This document shows, piece by piece, positions 7,694 to 15,265 of a stretch of 22,517 nucleotides of DNA (position 1 is its first letter; every line of letters starts with the position of its first letter). The notes beneath the pieces were generated by a model, which worked only from the letters and a program-made list of their open reading frames with translations, did no database searches and was not told where the DNA came from. This stretch comes from Lachnospiraceae bacterium. Its GTDB lineage: Bacteria > Bacillota > Clostridia > Lachnospirales > Lachnospiraceae. The stretch covers positions 1 to 22,517 of the forward strand of contig VSNJ01000055.1 in the NCBI GenBank assembly GCA_009774235.1. The letters run 5' to 3'. Position numbers and translations under genes: made by a program.

Positions 7694-8909
7694 CGAATTG
7701 CTTATTATAAGAAATAATGGACAGATTTTTACTGTAAGGACAGAAAATTCACATATTGTACAGATACAGGCAGAAAGCCAGGAAGATAAAAGTATTCTTG
7801 GTAATATTTATGTAGGTAAGGTAAGAAATATTGTTAAAAATATTAATGCTGCGTTTGTTGAATATAACAAAGGTCAGATGGGATACCTTCCGCTTGATAT
7901 GAAACAGTGTCCCATACATACTGATGGAGTGCCATACCAGGAGGGGCGTGTGCTGGTTGGGGATGAAATTATTGTACAAACCGTAAGAGAAGCCATTAAA
8001 ACAAAACCTCCTGCACTCTCAGGCAGTATAAGCCTTCCAGGAAAATATATAGTCTTAGTGCCAGATGCTTACAGGGTTAGTATATCTTCAAAAATATATG
8101 ACAAAGATACAAGAAACCAGCTTTTGGAAATTATAAACAAGTATGTTACAGAAAGTTATGGTTTTATTGCAAGAACAAATAGTGCTGGCGCAGACACACA
8201 AGATATTATTAATGAAATAGAGACACTCGTTAAAAAATATATGGATATAGTTAATTTTGGAAAGCATAAAGCAGCATTTTCATGTCTTTACAGTGCCCCT
8301 CCAGCATATTTAAAAAGTATTATTGATTCATATAACAATGAGCTTTCAAGTATTATAACTGATGACACTGGACTGTACAATAATATAAAGTTATTTCTTG
8401 AAGAAAAAGATGCTTCACTTATAGATAAGCTTGTGCTCTGGGACAGCAGCAATGGAAAGCTGGATGCAGTCTATAATATACCAAGGACTATAGAACATGC
8501 CCTTATGCCAAAGGTATGGCTTAAAAGTGGAGCATATATTATTATACAGCCAACAGAAGCACTTGTTTCTATTGATGTAAATACAGGAAAGGCTGTTTCA
8601 AAGAAAAAGGATGTACAGAAGACATTTCTTAAGGTAAATATGGAAGCAGCAAAAGAGATTGCTTTACAGTTAAGGATTAGAAACCTTTCTGGCATTATAA
8701 TTATTGATTTTATAGATATGGAAAATGAAGAGGATAACCAGCAGCTTATTGAGTGCCTGCGGCATGAATTTGCAAAGGACAGGGTACAGACAAGATTTAT
8801 TGGTATGACAAAACTGGGGCTGGCAGAGGTGACAAGAAAAAAAGCAATGAAACCACTTTATATGCAGCTAAAAGGTGGAAGTACAAGGCAGGGCATGTCT
8901 GAAAATTAA
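7686..8909 (+). CDS. rng: Ribonuclease E/G family protein, short form lacking the CPxC zinc-link
   Basis: An RNase G-type endoribonuclease, expected to cut single-stranded RNA in rRNA and mRNA processing. An S1-like domain opens the protein (GNIYVGKVRNIVKNINAAFV and GQMGYLPL at about residues 35-75). The two catalytic metal-binding aspartates match D297 in SIDVNTGKAV and D341 in IIDFIDME, the 44-residue spacing being close to that of E. coli RNase E. The 407-residue chain stops soon after the conserved LAEVTRKK segment and has no CPxC zinc-link or small domain, so its tetramer assembly may differ. ATG 7686 is chosen because AGGAAGG (7669-7674) lies upstream; the in-frame GTG 7674 sits inside that site. 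It overlaps the previous gene by 8 bp. Confidence 0.9.
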   Translation: MSDELLIIRNNGQIFTVRTENSHIVQIQAESQEDKSILGNIYVGKVRNIVKNINAAFVEYNKGQMGYLPLDMKQCPIHTDGVPYQEGRVLVGDEIIVQTVREAIKTKPPALSGSISLPGKYIVLVPDAYRVSISSKIYDKDTRNQLLEIINKYVTESYGFIARTNSAGADTQDIINEIETLVKKYMDIVNFGKHKAAFSCLYSAPPAYLKSIIDSYNNELSSIITDDTGLYNNIKLFLEEKDASLIDKLVLWDSSNGKLDAVYNIPRTIEHALMPKVWLKSGAYIIIQPTEALVSIDVNTGKAVSKKKDVQKTFLKVNMEAAKEIALQLRIRNLSGIIIIDFIDMENEEDNQQLIECLRHEFAKDRVQTRFIGMTKLGLAEVTRKKAMKPLYMQLKGGSTRQGMSEN

Positions 8910-8926
8910 ATATTATGGAGGAAAGT

Positions 8927-10018
8927 ATGGAATTTTATATACCAACACAAATTTACCATGAAAATGGTGCAGTATTAAAGCATGGTGCAGAACTTGCTTC
9001 ACTTGGAAGGAAAGCACTTATAATTACAGGAAAGTCTTCTGCCATTAAAACAGGTGCACTAGCCGATGTAATCCAGGCATTAGAGGATAATAATACAGAG
9101 TACATATTATACGACAAAGTAGAAGAAAATCCATCTATAAAAGTTGTAATGGATGCCGCAGGTATCGGAAGAAGCCAGGGAGCAGATTTTGTTATAGGCA
9201 TAGGCGGCGGCTCACCTATGGATGCAGCAAAAGCAGTTGCCCTTATGGTACAGAACAGAGATACATCAGAAGATATATTATACCAGCCTGTTAAACTTAA
9301 AGCACTCCCTGTAGCAGAGATACCTACTACATGTGGTACTGGTTCAGAAGTTACCCCTTATGCAATACTTACAAGGGATGATAAGAAGACCAAGCAGAGC
9401 ATAAACCATAAAATATACCCTGTAATTGCATGCATTGATGCAAAGTACCTGGAGTGTGCGTCGTTATCTTTAATAAGGAATACAGCAATAGATGCACTTG
9501 GACACCTGGTTGAAAGCTTTTTTAATTCAAATGCAACAGAATATAGCAATATTTTAAGCTTATGTGGAATGGAAAAATGGGCAGAAAACCGTAAAGCACT
9601 GTATAATGGTACAGAATTTACAGAAAGTAATTATAACTCACTTCTTCTTGCTTCAACAATAGCAGGAATGGCAATATCACATACAGGTACATCACTTCCA
9701 CATGGGCTTAGCTATTACCTTACATATAATAAAGGAATACCTCACGGAAAAGCCGTAGGGTCATTTCTTCCAGGATATCTTTCGCTTATGGAGAAGAAAC
9801 AGATGCCAGGTTTTCCAGAAGCAATGTCTAAAATGGGATTTAAAGACATTGGGGAATTTAAGGAATTTACCAGGTGCTGTCTTGGGGATATCTGTATTAG
9901 CAGTGATGATGAAGATAAAATGATACAAGAAATATTAGAAACCCCACGTAAACTTTTATCAGTGCCATTTAATGCAAGTGAAAGTGATATAAGGAATATA
10001 ATACAGGATATCAATTAA
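8927..10018 (+). CDS. Iron-containing alcohol dehydrogenase
   Basis: A group III metal-dependent alcohol dehydrogenase, a cytoplasmic NAD(P)-linked oxidoreductase; the substrate cannot be told from the sequence. The nucleotide-binding turn GGGS is at residues 93-96 within GIGGGSPMDAAKA, followed by EIPTTCGTGSEVTPYA. The four metal ligands expected of the family are present: D189 and H193 (AIDALGHLVE), H259 (SLPHG) and H273 (GIPHGK), with the usual 4- and 14-residue spacings. ATG 8927 is preferred because GGAGGA (8917-8922) lies just upstream; the earlier ATG 8915 overlaps that site. The 363-residue length is slightly short of the usual 380-390. It directly follows the RNase gene (17-bp gap), where rplU is common in Clostridia. 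Confidence 0.92.
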   Translation: MEFYIPTQIYHENGAVLKHGAELASLGRKALIITGKSSAIKTGALADVIQALEDNNTEYILYDKVEENPSIKVVMDAAGIGRSQGADFVIGIGGGSPMDAAKAVALMVQNRDTSEDILYQPVKLKALPVAEIPTTCGTGSEVTPYAILTRDDKKTKQSINHKIYPVIACIDAKYLECASLSLIRNTAIDALGHLVESFFNSNATEYSNILSLCGMEKWAENRKALYNGTEFTESNYNSLLLASTIAGMAISHTGTSLPHGLSYYLTYNKGIPHGKAVGSFLPGYLSLMEKKQMPGFPEAMSKMGFKDIGEFKEFTRCCLGDICISSDDEDKMIQEILETPRKLLSVPFNASESDIRNIIQDIN

Positions 10019-10040
10019 TGTTGTGAAAAAGGGGGATGGC

Positions 10041-11747
10041 ATGGCAAGGACTGTAGCAATAGGTATACAGGATTTTGAGGCAATTATTTCAAATAATTAT
10101 TTTTATATTGATAAGACAGATTTTATCCGTGAATGGTGGGAGAACGGGGATAGTGTAACCCTTATTGCCCGTCCAAGGCGTTTTGGAAAGACCCTTAATA
10201 TAAATATGCTGGAAAGGTTTTTTTCTATTAGTTATGCAGGACAAAGCAAAATTTTTGAGAACCTGGATATATGGCAAGATGAAAAATACCGTAATATGCA
10301 GGGAAAATATCCTGTAATAAGTATAAGTTTTGCCAATGTAAAGGAAAATACATTTGCAAAGGCTAAAATAAGAATCTGCCAGATAATTTCAGACTTATAT
10401 ATTAAGAATGAGTTCTTGAAAAATAGTGGTTTATTGTCAGATAAAGATTTAAAATATTTTGACAGGGTTTCTGAATACATGGAGGAAACAGATGCAACAA
10501 TTTCATTGTATAAACTTTGCAGTTATATGCAGCAGTATTATGGTAAGAAAGTAATTATTCTGTTAGATGAATATGATACACCAATGCAGGAAGCCTACCT
10601 TAATGGATACTGGGATGAGCTGGTTTCATTTACAAGAAACTTATTTAATTCTACTTTTAAAACAAACCCATTTCTTGACAGGGCAATAATGACAGGAATT
10701 ACAAGAGTTAGTAAAGAAAGTATTTTCTCAGACCTTAACAATATTGATGTTATAACAGTGGCTTCTGGAAAATATGAAAAAGCATTTGGATTTACACAGA
10801 AAGAAGTAACTGCTGCATTGTCTGAATTTGGACTGTCTGTTATGCAAGAAAGTGTCAAGGACTGGTATGATGGTTTTATATTTGGTGGGATAACAGATAT
10901 TTATAATCCTTGGTCTATTATTAATTTTCTGGATAAAAAGAAACTTTCAATATACTGGGCAAATACCAGCAGTAACGGTCTTGTTAGCAAACTTGTACGT
11001 GAGGGCAGCAAGGATGTAAAGATTATTATGGAAAATCTTTTAAATGGCGGGACTCTTGATACAGAAATAGATGAACAGGTTGTTTTTAACCAGCTTGGAG
11101 AAAATGAAAATGCAATCTGGAGCCTTTTACTTGCAAGTGGGTATTTAAAAGCAGAAAAACATATATTTGATATAAATACAGGAAAAGATAAATATGTTTT
11201 AAGCCTTACTAATAAAGAAGTAAAGTTTATGTTCAGGAAAATAATAGAAGGATGGTTTAAAGACTATTCACCAGAATATAATGATTTTATTAAGGCATTA
11301 TTAAATAATGATATTGATGCAATGAATTATTATATGAATAAAGTTGCACTTAAGACATTTAGCTTTTTTGATACTGGGGATAAACCATCAGACAATGCAG
11401 AACCTGAACGTTTTTACCAAGGTTTTGTGCTTGACCTTATGATGGAGCTGTCAGACAGGTATATAATTACTTCAAACCGTGAAAGCGGTTTTGGACGTTA
11501 TGATGTGATGCTTGAACCAAAGAATAATACAGATAATGCTTTTATTATGGAATTTAAAGTTTATAACCCAGGAAAGGAAAAAAACCTGGATGAAACTGTA
11601 AAGTCAGCACTTATGCAGATAGAGGCAAAAAAGTATGCATCCATTTTGGAAGCAAAAGGTATTCCAGTCCAGTATATACAAAAATATGGTTTTGCATTTA
11701 AGGGAAAAAGTGTACTTATAGGAAGGACACAATATGAAGAAAATTAA
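10041..11747 (+). CDS. AAA-ATPase-like protein with C-terminal PD-(D/E)XK nuclease-like domain
   Basis: A member of the AAA-ATPase_like (PF09820) plus DUF1703/PD-(D/E)XK (PF08011) family, which is abundant and often multicopy in gut Firmicutes and Bacteroidetes; its role is not established. The N-terminus has the family signature GIQDFEAIISNNYFYIDKT, then the Walker A variant RPRRFGKT (residues 44-51) and Walker B ILLDEYD with D176 and E177. The C-terminal domain shows D488 in GRYDVML and E504-x-K506 in IMEFKV, a nuclease-type active site. I start at ATG 10041, which has an AGGGGG site 6-7 nt upstream, in preference to GTG 10023. It follows the dehydrogenase by 22 bp and overlaps the next gene by 14 bp, so it is probably in an operon. 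Confidence 0.9.
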   Translation: MARTVAIGIQDFEAIISNNYFYIDKTDFIREWWENGDSVTLIARPRRFGKTLNINMLERFFSISYAGQSKIFENLDIWQDEKYRNMQGKYPVISISFANVKENTFAKAKIRICQIISDLYIKNEFLKNSGLLSDKDLKYFDRVSEYMEETDATISLYKLCSYMQQYYGKKVIILLDEYDTPMQEAYLNGYWDELVSFTRNLFNSTFKTNPFLDRAIMTGITRVSKESIFSDLNNIDVITVASGKYEKAFGFTQKEVTAALSEFGLSVMQESVKDWYDGFIFGGITDIYNPWSIINFLDKKKLSIYWANTSSNGLVSKLVREGSKDVKIIMENLLNGGTLDTEIDEQVVFNQLGENENAIWSLLLASGYLKAEKHIFDINTGKDKYVLSLTNKEVKFMFRKIIEGWFKDYSPEYNDFIKALLNNDIDAMNYYMNKVALKTFSFFDTGDKPSDNAEPERFYQGFVLDLMMELSDRYIITSNRESGFGRYDVMLEPKNNTDNAFIMEFKVYNPGKEKNLDETVKSALMQIEAKKYASILEAKGIPVQYIQKYGFAFKGKSVLIGRTQYEEN

Positions 11748-12243
11748 CTGGCTATATTTTATATTTATAACATTGATGTGGATATTAGTAAGCAGGTTAG
11801 CCGGGATTTTAGAAGGTTACAGCAGCTGGTGGCTGCTTATTATTCCTGTTTATTGTATATGGTATATATTTTCACCAGTTATTTTTTATACAATAAACAA
11901 AAGAAAAGGTATAAAAGATGGCTTTAATATTAATTATCGTTTTGAGGCATTATATGCAACATTCTGGGTAGATACTATACATAAAGAACTGGCATATTTA
12001 TGCCTGTTAAATCCTTTTGTGATAAAATATATACCATTAAGCCTGGTAAATAATGCAGGAATAGAAACATGTTATGAAAAAGATAAAAAATATATTAGTA
12101 GTATAAAGTTGTATTTTCATATAAGATATAAAAATCATAAATTCCTAATAGAAATAAAAAGGAGATTTAATCCAATTAATGCAGAAACTTATGGAAAAAA
12201 GATTATAAATATGACACAGGAATTTGTGGATATATTAAATTGA
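11734..12243 (+). CDS. Membrane protein of unknown function, two N-terminal spans
   Basis: I do not recognise a family. The 169-residue product has two hydrophobic segments, about residues 5-25 and 32-55, followed by a soluble, Lys/Tyr/Ile-rich region of about 110 residues that is probably cytoplasmic. AGGAAGG (11720-11726) precedes ATG 11734, and the start overlaps the end of the AAA-ATPase gene by 14 bp, which suggests translational coupling and a shared job. Base composition is more AT-rich than in the core genes upstream, in keeping with an accessory gene. Confidence 0.7.
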   Translation: MKKINWLYFIFITLMWILVSRLAGILEGYSSWWLLIIPVYCIWYIFSPVIFYTINKRKGIKDGFNINYRFEALYATFWVDTIHKELAYLCLLNPFVIKYIPLSLVNNAGIETCYEKDKKYISSIKLYFHIRYKNHKFLIEIKRRFNPINAETYGKKIINMTQEFVDILN

Positions 12244-12295
12244 GGAGTGGAGTTTATATTGGTTAAAACTGGCTAAAAAGACTGGGAGGGATATT

Positions 12296-12784
12296 ATGTT
12301 AAGTATTTTCTGGGGAGTGACAAAAGATTGTTACTATTATATTGACAGGGAATTTATGGAAGAACTTGAACTGGAATGGTTTAAGGACCCTGTTGTTCTT
12401 GAAATAATACATGATATTGATAATTGCATTTTTGAATCTTCTATGTGTATTGACTGTACTGACCCTTCAATTATATTTCCTATTAGTGGACTGTCTACTG
12501 GTTCAAAGGGTTTAATAATGTTGCTTAAAATGGAGTATGACAGTATATGTATATGGGGTACAGCATTTGGTGATAATTGTTCTAAGTGGATTTTAAAAAT
12601 TGCAGAAAAACGGGATATTACATTAGAACTTGAACATTTTATGAAATTTCCTGAGGAAGAATTTAAAGCATACAGCTGTCATAGCAAAAGAATGTTTTGT
12701 AATTATGAAGATTATAAATATGAAGTATTAGAATATGGTTTTTATTCATGGGCATATGAAGATTTTGAGCCAGAGGAGGCATAA
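12296..12784 (+). CDS. DUF4869-like protein
   Basis: The 162-residue product resembles the DUF4869 family, which has no known function. The opening MLSIFWG followed by a Tyr-rich strand, then a short DPVVLEIIHDID block, the PISGLSTGSKGLIMLLKM segment and WGTAFGDNCSKWILKIAEKRDITLEL match my memory of its consensus (GDNCAKWILEIA being the clearest part). It appears cytoplasmic, with no signal or membrane span, and is acidic. A GGGAGGG site lies about 5-6 nt before ATG 12296. It is followed after one base by the P-loop gene, whose ribosome binding site lies inside this gene's last codons, so the two are very likely co-translated. Confidence 0.7.
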   Translation: MLSIFWGVTKDCYYYIDREFMEELELEWFKDPVVLEIIHDIDNCIFESSMCIDCTDPSIIFPISGLSTGSKGLIMLLKMEYDSICIWGTAFGDNCSKWILKIAEKRDITLELEHFMKFPEEEFKAYSCHSKRMFCNYEDYKYEVLEYGFYSWAYEDFEPEEA

Positions 12785-12785
12785 A

Positions 12786-13823
12786 ATGCTGGAAATTAAT
12801 CTTGAAAACAGAAAGTTTAAATTCTATTTAAAATTTTATGGTAAATTAAATTTCATATTTGGTGATTCAGGAGGACATAAATCATATTTAGCAGAAGTTG
12901 CTTTAAATTATCTGGATGGGCTTCATAGGACTAAAGGTTCTTTTAAAATTGATGGAAAGGAAATTGGACAAGACAGGATATTAGTTTTTGATAATAAAAA
13001 TAATCTGGATACGTATGTATTTAAATTAAAAAATATACATAATTGTATTGTGATTATAGATGAATTTTGTAAAATCCATAAAGAGAAAAGTTTTGGCCAG
13101 CTTATAATGGAGTCAGAAAATTATTTTATTTTTATTTCACGTAAAGTATATGGATTTTTACCTGTAAATGTACAGTCAGTTTATAGTCTTTCAAGAAATG
13201 GCAAATTGATTACTAATATAAATGTTTACAGAAAATTTAATGAAAAGTATTTAGGTGATATAAAGTATATATTAACAGAAGACAGTTCTAGCGGAAGACA
13301 GTTTTTTGCTAGAAATTTTCCTGGAATTGAAGTGTGTAGCAGTTCTATTAATGAAAATGGTAAAAAACATACCAGGGATAATTCACAGCTTCATAATTAT
13401 TTATTAAATGATATTAATAATGGCAAAGATAATATTCTGGTAGTTTATGATTCTTCTGCAAATGCTTCATTTTATCCATTGTTTCTTGAAATATTGATGA
13501 TATGTAGAAAAAAGCATAAAACAGTTAAAATTTTAGACTGGGAATCTTTTGAAGCATATTTACTTGCTTTGCCTGTTTTTAATGAAGTATATGATGTTGA
13601 TGATACACGCTGCCAGTTTAATTCTGTTGAACTGTTGTGTGAAAGCAGGCTGAGGGAATTAATTAATTATAAGAAAAGTTCCCTTCCTGTATGTTTTAAC
13701 AGTATGGTTTCTTGTGATTCTTGTACAAATTTTTATAATTGTAAGTTAAAAGCAAAACTTGACAAATCTGGTATTGTTTCAGGAATCCTTAAAACTATTA
13801 ATAACAATAAGAAAGTAATTTAG
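12786..13823 (+). CDS. P-loop-like protein with deviant Walker A and C-terminal Cys cluster
   Basis: No family recognised with confidence. The 345-residue product begins with a Walker A-like loop GDSGGHKS (residues 26-33), in which the usual Gly before Lys32 is His31. A Walker B-like strand CIVIIDE follows (D92, E93), then FIFISRK (about 114-120), which resembles a sensor-1 position. The C-terminal half has ILTED (E165), ILVVYDSS (D222) and ILDWESFEAYL (250-259), an order of acidic residues reminiscent of TOPRIM/DUF4435-type domains. A cluster C303, C310, C313, C319 near the end may bind zinc or an iron-sulfur centre. ATG 12786 has GAGGAGG just upstream; a longer in-frame start at 12735 overlaps the neighbour. 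An ATP-driven partner for the DUF4869-like protein is my inference. Confidence 0.75.
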   Translation: MLEINLENRKFKFYLKFYGKLNFIFGDSGGHKSYLAEVALNYLDGLHRTKGSFKIDGKEIGQDRILVFDNKNNLDTYVFKLKNIHNCIVIIDEFCKIHKEKSFGQLIMESENYFIFISRKVYGFLPVNVQSVYSLSRNGKLITNINVYRKFNEKYLGDIKYILTEDSSSGRQFFARNFPGIEVCSSSINENGKKHTRDNSQLHNYLLNDINNGKDNILVVYDSSANASFYPLFLEILMICRKKHKTVKILDWESFEAYLLALPVFNEVYDVDDTRCQFNSVELLCESRLRELINYKKSSLPVCFNSMVSCDSCTNFYNCKLKAKLDKSGIVSGILKTINNNKKVI

Positions 13824-13846
13824 TATACTGGAAAGGAAATTACAAT

Positions 13847-14860
13847 ATGGAACAAGATGAAATAATTATCAGGCAGGGAATTGTACATATCCTTGATGGT
13901 GAACTTGGCTGTCCTGTATATTCTGGACAGCTTCTTGAGCTTACTCCTGATATTAATGATTTCTTCAGGCAGCACATATTTAAGATACTGTCGGGGGATG
14001 ATATGAAGAAGTGTTATTTTGATGATGAAAAAGAGGAAGGTATGTACAAGCTTGTTAAAGAATTCAGTGAAGAAAACCTTATTACTGCAAGCAAAGAGAT
14101 GGCAGGGATTTTATATAATATAATGAATTCTAATGTTACAATACCTTCTGCAGATTTTGCTGCTGTTACCTTCCAGGTCAGAGGAATCCGGCATCTTGCG
14201 CTTCTTAAGATGAATTATAAGGAAAGCTTTGTACATATGACAAATTCTGCAGAAGAGGGCAATGTAAACAGTATTATAAAATACCGTGCTGCACTGCCGC
14301 CATCATCTACACGTCTTTCAGAAGCAGTAATAATAAATCTTGATGATTATACTGTAAATATAGTTGAGAAGAAATATGAGGTTAATGGTGAAAAGTGTAA
14401 TTACCTTTCTAAGCTTTACTTAAAGTGCAGTGTTTCGATGTCTTCTAAAACCAGGCTTGATATAGTTACACGTGCAGTAGAACAGGTTAATAAGAAACAT
14501 TTTGAGGGCAGACCTGTAAAGCAGATGGAGGCAAAACGTATAATTAAGGAGGAAATAGAAGAAAACGGGACTTTAAGTGTAGAAAAAATAAGTGAAAAAA
14601 TTTATGGCAAAGTTCCAGAAATAAAAGAAGAATTTGATGCCAAAATGGAAAAATACCATATGCAGAAAGCAGAGGTAAAGCCGCAAAGTGAAAAGACTAC
14701 AAAAAAGTTTGAAAAACAATATCTTAAAACCGATACAGGCATTGAAATAAATATACCAATGGAGCAGTACCAGGATATAAACCAGGTAGAATTTATAACA
14801 AATCCTGATGGGACAATTTCTGTATTAATTAAAAACATTAATAAAATTTCAACCAGATAG
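13847..14860 (+). CDS. 37-kDa nucleoid-associated protein (NA37/YejK family)
   Basis: The 337-residue product matches the NA37 (PF04245) family in length and layout; E. coli YejK is 335 residues. The family is nucleoid-associated and its precise function is unclear. Visible features are the N-terminal IRQGIVHILDGELGCPVYSGQ block, a central region with ADFAAVTFQVRGIRHLALLKMNYKE, and LPPSSTRLSEAVIINLDDY. The C-terminal third is charged and helical, ending in a beta-rich VEFITNPDGTISVLIKN segment. ATG 13847 has AAAGGAA about 7 nt upstream and a 23-bp gap from the P-loop gene. It is cytoplasmic. The link to the preceding genes is by position only. Confidence 0.85.
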   Translation: MEQDEIIIRQGIVHILDGELGCPVYSGQLLELTPDINDFFRQHIFKILSGDDMKKCYFDDEKEEGMYKLVKEFSEENLITASKEMAGILYNIMNSNVTIPSADFAAVTFQVRGIRHLALLKMNYKESFVHMTNSAEEGNVNSIIKYRAALPPSSTRLSEAVIINLDDYTVNIVEKKYEVNGEKCNYLSKLYLKCSVSMSSKTRLDIVTRAVEQVNKKHFEGRPVKQMEAKRIIKEEIEENGTLSVEKISEKIYGKVPEIKEEFDAKMEKYHMQKAEVKPQSEKTTKKFEKQYLKTDTGIEINIPMEQYQDINQVEFITNPDGTISVLIKNINKISTR

Positions 14861-14879
14861 ACAGGGAAGGGTTTAAATT

Positions 14880-15149
14880 ATGTTCAGGTTATGGGCTAAA
14901 GCATTTAAAAACAGCAAAGTTCTTAATGATATAATAATAAGTGATATAGCAGAAGATAAGAACAGGACAAGAAAAGTATTTGATGCTGTTGATGAAGTAT
15001 GTTATGAATTTGATTTAAGCAGGCCAGTATGGCTTGATAAGAATATTAATGAATTTAAACGCAGGGATAAAACCAGGTTTGACCAGGATAATTTTATTGA
15101 CTCTTTGGAGTTTGATTATCTTGAAATACAGATGATAGAAGAAGACTAG
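14880..15149 (+). CDS. Small protein of unknown function
   Basis: An 89-residue, charged, soluble product with no signal or membrane span. It opens MFRLWAKAFKNSKVL and ends with an acidic EIQMIEED. The central KRRDKTRFDQDNFIDSLEFDYLE segment looks like a conserved core. I recall similar short proteins in Lachnospiraceae but know no function. GGGAAGGG lies about 8 nt before ATG 14880, and the gap from the NA37 gene is 19 bp, so it is probably the last gene of that transcript; a terminator-like repeat follows. Confidence 0.7.
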   Translation: MFRLWAKAFKNSKVLNDIIISDIAEDKNRTRKVFDAVDEVCYEFDLSRPVWLDKNINEFKRRDKTRFDQDNFIDSLEFDYLEIQMIEED

Positions 15150-15180
15150 CATATTAATTATATGTAACAAAAAATTATTT

Positions 15181-15226
15181 CCACATAAAAATTATCTTTT
15201 ATATATATGTGGTTTTATGATACAAT
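15181..15226 (+). promoter_or_regulatory. Inverted repeat and possible -10 elements before the BspA-like gene
   Basis: CCACATA (15181-15187) and TATGTGG (15206-15212) form an inverted repeat, with an inner ATAAAA/TTTTAT stem (15185-15190 with 15197-15202) that competes or stacks. TTTT follows, so it may end the upstream transcript. Just after it, TATGAT (15216-15221) and TACAAT (15221-15226) are candidate -10 boxes about 40-45 bp before the start codon, with no clear -35. The repeat could alternatively be an operator. Confidence 0.35.
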
Positions 15227-15265
15227 ATTACACAGATGTAAAAATATTTTGCAGGAGGGGAGAAT

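Noticed and set aside
10023..10040. GTG start for the AAA-ATPase gene
   Set aside because: It has no ribosome binding site, whereas ATG 10041 has AGGGGG at proper spacing and begins next to the conserved family N-terminus.
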